DNA from: Deltaproteobacteria bacterium | Lineage (GTDB): Bacteria > Desulfobacterota > Syntrophia > Syntrophales > Smithellaceae | Length of the DNA: 18,372 bases | Assembly (NCBI GenBank): GCA_009668925.1 | Contig: SBEK01000069.1 | Coordinates: 1-18,372, forward strand | Reading direction: 5' to 3' | Part shown: positions 16,023-18,372 of the stretch, piece by piece | Layout of the letters: each line of letters opens with the position of its first letter | Position numbering within the stretch: the stretch's first letter is position 1 | Notes under the pieces: generated by a model | Database searches by the model: none | Told to the model about the DNA's origin: nothing | Seen by the model: only the letters and a program-made list of their open reading frames with translations | Position numbers and translations under genes: made by a program

Positions 16023-16212
16023 ACACGGGTAAGGAGAAGTTGGGACCTTGCGGAATGGCATATCAAAAAATGGTTTGTGGAAAAACAGGGGAGGATTGCC
16101 CGCTTCGAGTGTCCGATCGGGGATTCAATGGTTAGATGCGTTCCGCGTCGATTATGGATGACGGGTCGTCGTTGAAGGATGAAAAAGTCTTTTCGTTTGC
16201 AACTATATTCCT
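16023..16212. other. Intergenic stretch without a recognised gene
   Basis: The amidohydrolase stop is followed by a further 50 open codons in the same frame, ending at TGA 16173-16175, which contain WDLAEWHIKKWFVEKQG. I do not recognise this peptide. TGGTTTGTGG at 16071-16080 also occurs at 14606-14615, in the end of the exporter-methyltransferase gene. That could be a trace of the same rearrangement or chance. A TATATT at 16204-16209 could be a -10 element, but no good -35 sits at the right spacing. Confidence 0.4.
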
Positions 16213-16220
16213 AGGAGGTG
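16213..16220 (+). promoter_or_regulatory. Strong ribosome binding site (AGGAGGTG)
   Basis: A full anti-Shine-Dalgarno match 4 bases before the ATG of the second ligase. It fixes that start and is the element also kept (GGAGGTG) in front of the relic at 14699. Confidence 0.8.
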
Positions 16221-16224
16221 CAAC

Positions 16225-17940
16225 ATGTACGAACAGAAACCCTGGTTGAAGTTTTATCAGCATGTACCCCAGACCATTGATTATCCCCGTGTCACCATGT
16301 ATGAAGCGCTGGCGCAAACCGCCCTGCGGAATCCCGATTCCATCGCTTACGATTTCCTCGGCACCACCTCGACGTACCGCCAGTTTATGGCCGAGATCGA
16401 CCAGTGTGCCGATGCGCTGGCCTCGCTCGGCCTGCAAAAAGGGGAGCGCATCACCATCTCGATGCCGACCTCGCCGCAGGGGATCATCTGCTTCTATGCC
16501 GCCAACAAACTGGGCGCCGTCTCTTCCATGATCCATCCGCTTTCTACGGCGAAGGAAATAGAATTTTACCTGAATGTCGCCCAAAGCCGATTTGCCCTGA
16601 CGCTCGATGCCTTTTACGCCAAATTCAAAGACGTTCAAAAGACGACGCCGCTCACCACGCTCATTCTCGCGCGGATTCCCGATTACCTGGGGTTCGTGAA
16701 GAAGATCGGGTTCAATCTGACCAAAGGCCGGCTGATACCGAAAGTGCCCGAGGATCCGCTGGTCCGGTGGTGGGCCGATCTGATGCACGCCCGGTATCCG
16801 GCTGCGCCTCAGGCGCCGATGGATACGGACGACCTCGCCGTGATCCTCTACAGCGGCGGAACCACGGGCGTGCCCAAGGGGATCATGCTGTCCAACATGA
16901 ATTTCATCTCCGAGGGGATGCAGGTCTCCCAGTGGGGGAAGCTCTCCGGCGCGGATTCCATCCTGGCCATTTTGCCGATCTTCCACGGCTTCGGCCTGGG
17001 GGTGTGCGTCAATGCCTGCTTCATGGGCGGCGGGAAGAGCATTCTGGTGCCGACGTTTACGCCGGAGACGGTGGCCGATCTGATCCGTTCGCGGAAGCCC
17101 TCGTTTGTCATCGGCGTCCCGACCCTCTACGACGCGCTCTCGCGCAATCCCAAGATGGAGAAGGCCGACCTCAGTTGTCTCAGGGCGACCTTCTCGGGCG
17201 CCGATACGCTGCCGCGGCCGGTCAAAGAGCGGTTTGAGGGAATGGTCAGGAAACAGGGCGGCAATGTTCAGCTTCTGGAAGGATACGGCTTGACGGAAGC
17301 GGTCACGGCGATTATGGCGACGCCGCTCGGGAGCTACCGGGAAGGCAGCGTTGGTGTGCCCTTTCCGGATATGCTGGCCAAGATCGTCAAACCCGGAACC
17401 AACGACGAAGCCGCCGTCGGCGAAGAAGGTGAAATCTGCGTCGCCGGCCCCGCCGTCATGATGGGCTATCTCGACCAGCCCGGGGAGACGGCTGATACGC
17501 TGAAGCGGCATGCCGACGGCCGGACCTGGCTGCACACCGGCGATATCGGCAGCATGGATGCCGATGGATTCTTCTATTTCAAACTGCGGCAGAAGCGCAT
17601 GATCAAATCTTCCGGCATGAACGTCTATCCCGCGCAGGTGGAAGACATTCTCTACAAGCATCCGAAGGTGAAGGACGCCTGCGTGATCGGTGTTCCCGAT
17701 GAAGCGCAGGTCCAGGCCGTAAAGGCCTTCGTCGTTCTGAAAAATCCGGCGGACGCGAGCGGCGAAACGGAAAAAGAACTGATCAACGCCTGCCGCGATC
17801 AGCTGATCAAGTGGAGCTGCCCCCGTTCCATCGAGTTCCGGGACGACCTCCCCAAAACCCTGGTCGGCAAAATCGCCTACAATGTGCTGGAGAAGGAAGA
17901 AATCGCCAAACTGAAAGCCGCTGGGAAATTCGCCGGGTGA
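16225..17940 (+). CDS. Long-chain fatty acid-CoA ligase (FadD-like)
   Basis: A 571-residue ANL-superfamily acyl-CoA synthetase that should convert a fatty acid, ATP and CoA to acyl-CoA. Motifs in order: LYSGGTTGVPKG (208-219, with the SGGTTG variant of the P-loop), PIFHGFGLG (251-259), GYGLTEA (353-359), TGD with Asp440, KRMIKSSGMNVYPAQVE (457-473), and the catalytic Lys549 in KTLVGKIAY. The N-terminus MYEQKPWLKFYQHVPQTIDYP is longer than in the ligase at 2293, so the two are different subfamilies. The perfect AGGAGGTG fixes the start. It stands alone after the amidohydrolase and its 5' end is duplicated as the relic at 14699. It may supply acyl-CoA to general fatty acid metabolism rather than to the upstream cluster; nothing in the sequence decides this. 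Confidence 0.93.
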   Translation: MYEQKPWLKFYQHVPQTIDYPRVTMYEALAQTALRNPDSIAYDFLGTTSTYRQFMAEIDQCADALASLGLQKGERITISMPTSPQGIICFYAANKLGAVSSMIHPLSTAKEIEFYLNVAQSRFALTLDAFYAKFKDVQKTTPLTTLILARIPDYLGFVKKIGFNLTKGRLIPKVPEDPLVRWWADLMHARYPAAPQAPMDTDDLAVILYSGGTTGVPKGIMLSNMNFISEGMQVSQWGKLSGADSILAILPIFHGFGLGVCVNACFMGGGKSILVPTFTPETVADLIRSRKPSFVIGVPTLYDALSRNPKMEKADLSCLRATFSGADTLPRPVKERFEGMVRKQGGNVQLLEGYGLTEAVTAIMATPLGSYREGSVGVPFPDMLAKIVKPGTNDEAAVGEEGEICVAGPAVMMGYLDQPGETADTLKRHADGRTWLHTGDIGSMDADGFFYFKLRQKRMIKSSGMNVYPAQVEDILYKHPKVKDACVIGVPDEAQVQAVKAFVVLKNPADASGETEKELINACRDQLIKWSCPRSIEFRDDLPKTLVGKIAYNVLEKEEIAKLKAAGKFAG

Positions 17941-17982
17941 GGGCAGAGACTATTAGACTGTTATACTATAGGCTTTGGGGAT

Positions 17983-18021
17983 AAATCGTAGGGAACAGTT
18001 TAAAACCGTTCCCTACGATTT
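17983..18021. repeat. 39-bp near-perfect palindrome between convergent genes
   Basis: The left arm AAATCGTAGGGAACAG (17983-17998) pairs with the right arm CCGTTCCCTACGATTT (18006-18021) with one mismatch. The TTTAAAA centre extends the symmetry. It lies between the stops of the convergent ligase and - strand gene, so a hairpin could end transcription from both sides. However, only a TTT follows the stem on either strand, which is a poor U-tract. CGTAGGG...CCCTACG arms are also reminiscent of dispersed extragenic palindromes. A repeat family or a terminator are both possible. Confidence 0.75.
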
Positions 18022-18058
18022 AAAAAACAACAGCCATTCGCTGTGCCATTCGGATCGG

Positions 18059-18372
18059 TCATTTCGGGTTTCTTCTCATCGTAATGTGGTTCGCCGTACT
18101 ATAGCCGCGGATCTTATCGCGAACACTTCCTTCCAGTACATCGTTCTTGAACGCAAACTGAAATTTACGGTCTTCCAGAGTGAAGTCCAGTTTCGGGTCC
18201 GGATCGGAGACAAGAATCGCTGAGACCTGATGCTGCTCAATTCCGGTATCTTTCCTGTTGACCGTGTATGTGCAGCGCGCTTTGGTCCCGGAGGCGTCAA
18301 TTTCATGGATGATTAACATGCACGTATCTCCCTGAAGGACCGACCACTCACCGCTCCATCGACCGATCAGCA
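18059..18372 (-). CDS. Hypothetical beta-rich protein, W-x-G-x-W type (5' partial)
   Basis: On the - strand a frame stays open from the right edge of the window to a TGA at 18059-18061. The visible part is about 103 residues. It begins LIGRWSGEWSVLQGD before an internal Met (ATG at 18319) and continues CMLIIHEIDASGTKARCTYTV, with later strands LDFTLEDRKFQFAF and NDVLEGSVRDK. The alternating hydrophobic pattern and W-x-G-x-W opening recall small lipocalin-like or beta-barrel proteins of unknown function, where such a motif lies near the start of the domain. A possible AGGGAG lies before the ATG at 18319, giving an 86-residue alternative. The sequence before that ATG fits the fold too well for this to be my first choice. 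The gene converges on the ligase. I do not recognise a function. Confidence 0.6.
   Translation of the reverse strand, partial: LIGRWSGEWSVLQGDTCMLIIHEIDASGTKARCTYTVNRKDTGIEQHQVSAILVSDPDPKLDFTLEDRKFQFAFKNDVLEGSVRDKIRGYSTANHITMRRNPK

Noticed and set aside
16132..17661. 509-codon open frame on the - strand
   Set aside because: It is antisense to the second ligase, which has a perfect RBS and complete ANL motifs. Its similarity to another antisense frame near 14700 only reflects the ligase relic.
17941..18058. Standard rho-independent terminator for the second ligase
   Set aside because: The hairpin is strong but has no proper U-tract on the + strand (ATTTAAAAAAC follows), so I list it as a palindrome with possible terminator function.
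1..18372. tRNA, rRNA, CRISPR, transposase or integrase
   Set aside because: No cloverleaf, regular spacer array or mobile-element protein was seen on either strand.

Overview
The window is GC-rich bacterial DNA with tightly packed genes, almost all on the + strand. No marker gene fixes the taxonomy. The mixture of long-chain acyl-CoA ligases, an acyl-CoA dehydrogenase, a cobalamin-type radical SAM enzyme and an aryl-polyene-like gene set is what I would expect from an anaerobic Desulfobacterota/Syntrophales-type organism (former Deltaproteobacteria). That assignment is inference from gene content only.

Positions 1-14641 read as one operon-like run of eleven + strand genes. Most junctions overlap or have gaps of 0-33 bases; the largest gap is 101 bases. 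In order they encode: a catalytically intact ketosynthase (5' end outside the window); a ketosynthase-like partner that has lost Cys, His and His (chain-length-factor type); an acyl/aryl adenylate-forming ligase; an acyl-CoA dehydrogenase; a B12-binding radical SAM protein; an MIO-type aromatic/histidine ammonia-lyase; a hot-dog thioesterase; a DAK2-DegV fusion that resembles fatty-acid kinase joined to its carrier; a family 2 glycosyltransferase; a J-domain protein with C-terminal repeats; and an MMPL/RND exporter fused to a SAM methyltransferase.

The ketosynthase pair, ligase, ammonia-lyase, thioesterase, glycosyltransferase, MMPL exporter and methyltransferase are the recurring parts of aryl polyene (APE) type clusters. 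In these, an ammonia-lyase product primes a type II fatty-acid-like polyene synthase and the product is moved to the outer membrane. The acyl carrier proteins, ketoreductase, dehydratase, LolA-like carrier and acyltransferase of such systems are not in the window and probably lie upstream. The acyl-CoA dehydrogenase, B12 radical SAM enzyme, DAK2-DegV fusion, J-domain protein and exporter-methyltransferase fusion are additions that make this a variant worth studying.

Positions 14642-16224 look like a rearranged boundary. Three heptamer repeats run over the stop codon of the exporter fusion. They are followed by a relic of the 5' end of a ligase gene with an in-frame stop, then an exported amidohydrolase gene. 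Positions 16225-17940 hold a complete long-chain acyl-CoA ligase whose 5' end matches that relic. A near-perfect palindrome (17983-18021) separates it from the 3' part of a convergent - strand gene that runs off the right edge. I saw no tRNA, rRNA, CRISPR array, transposase or integrase.
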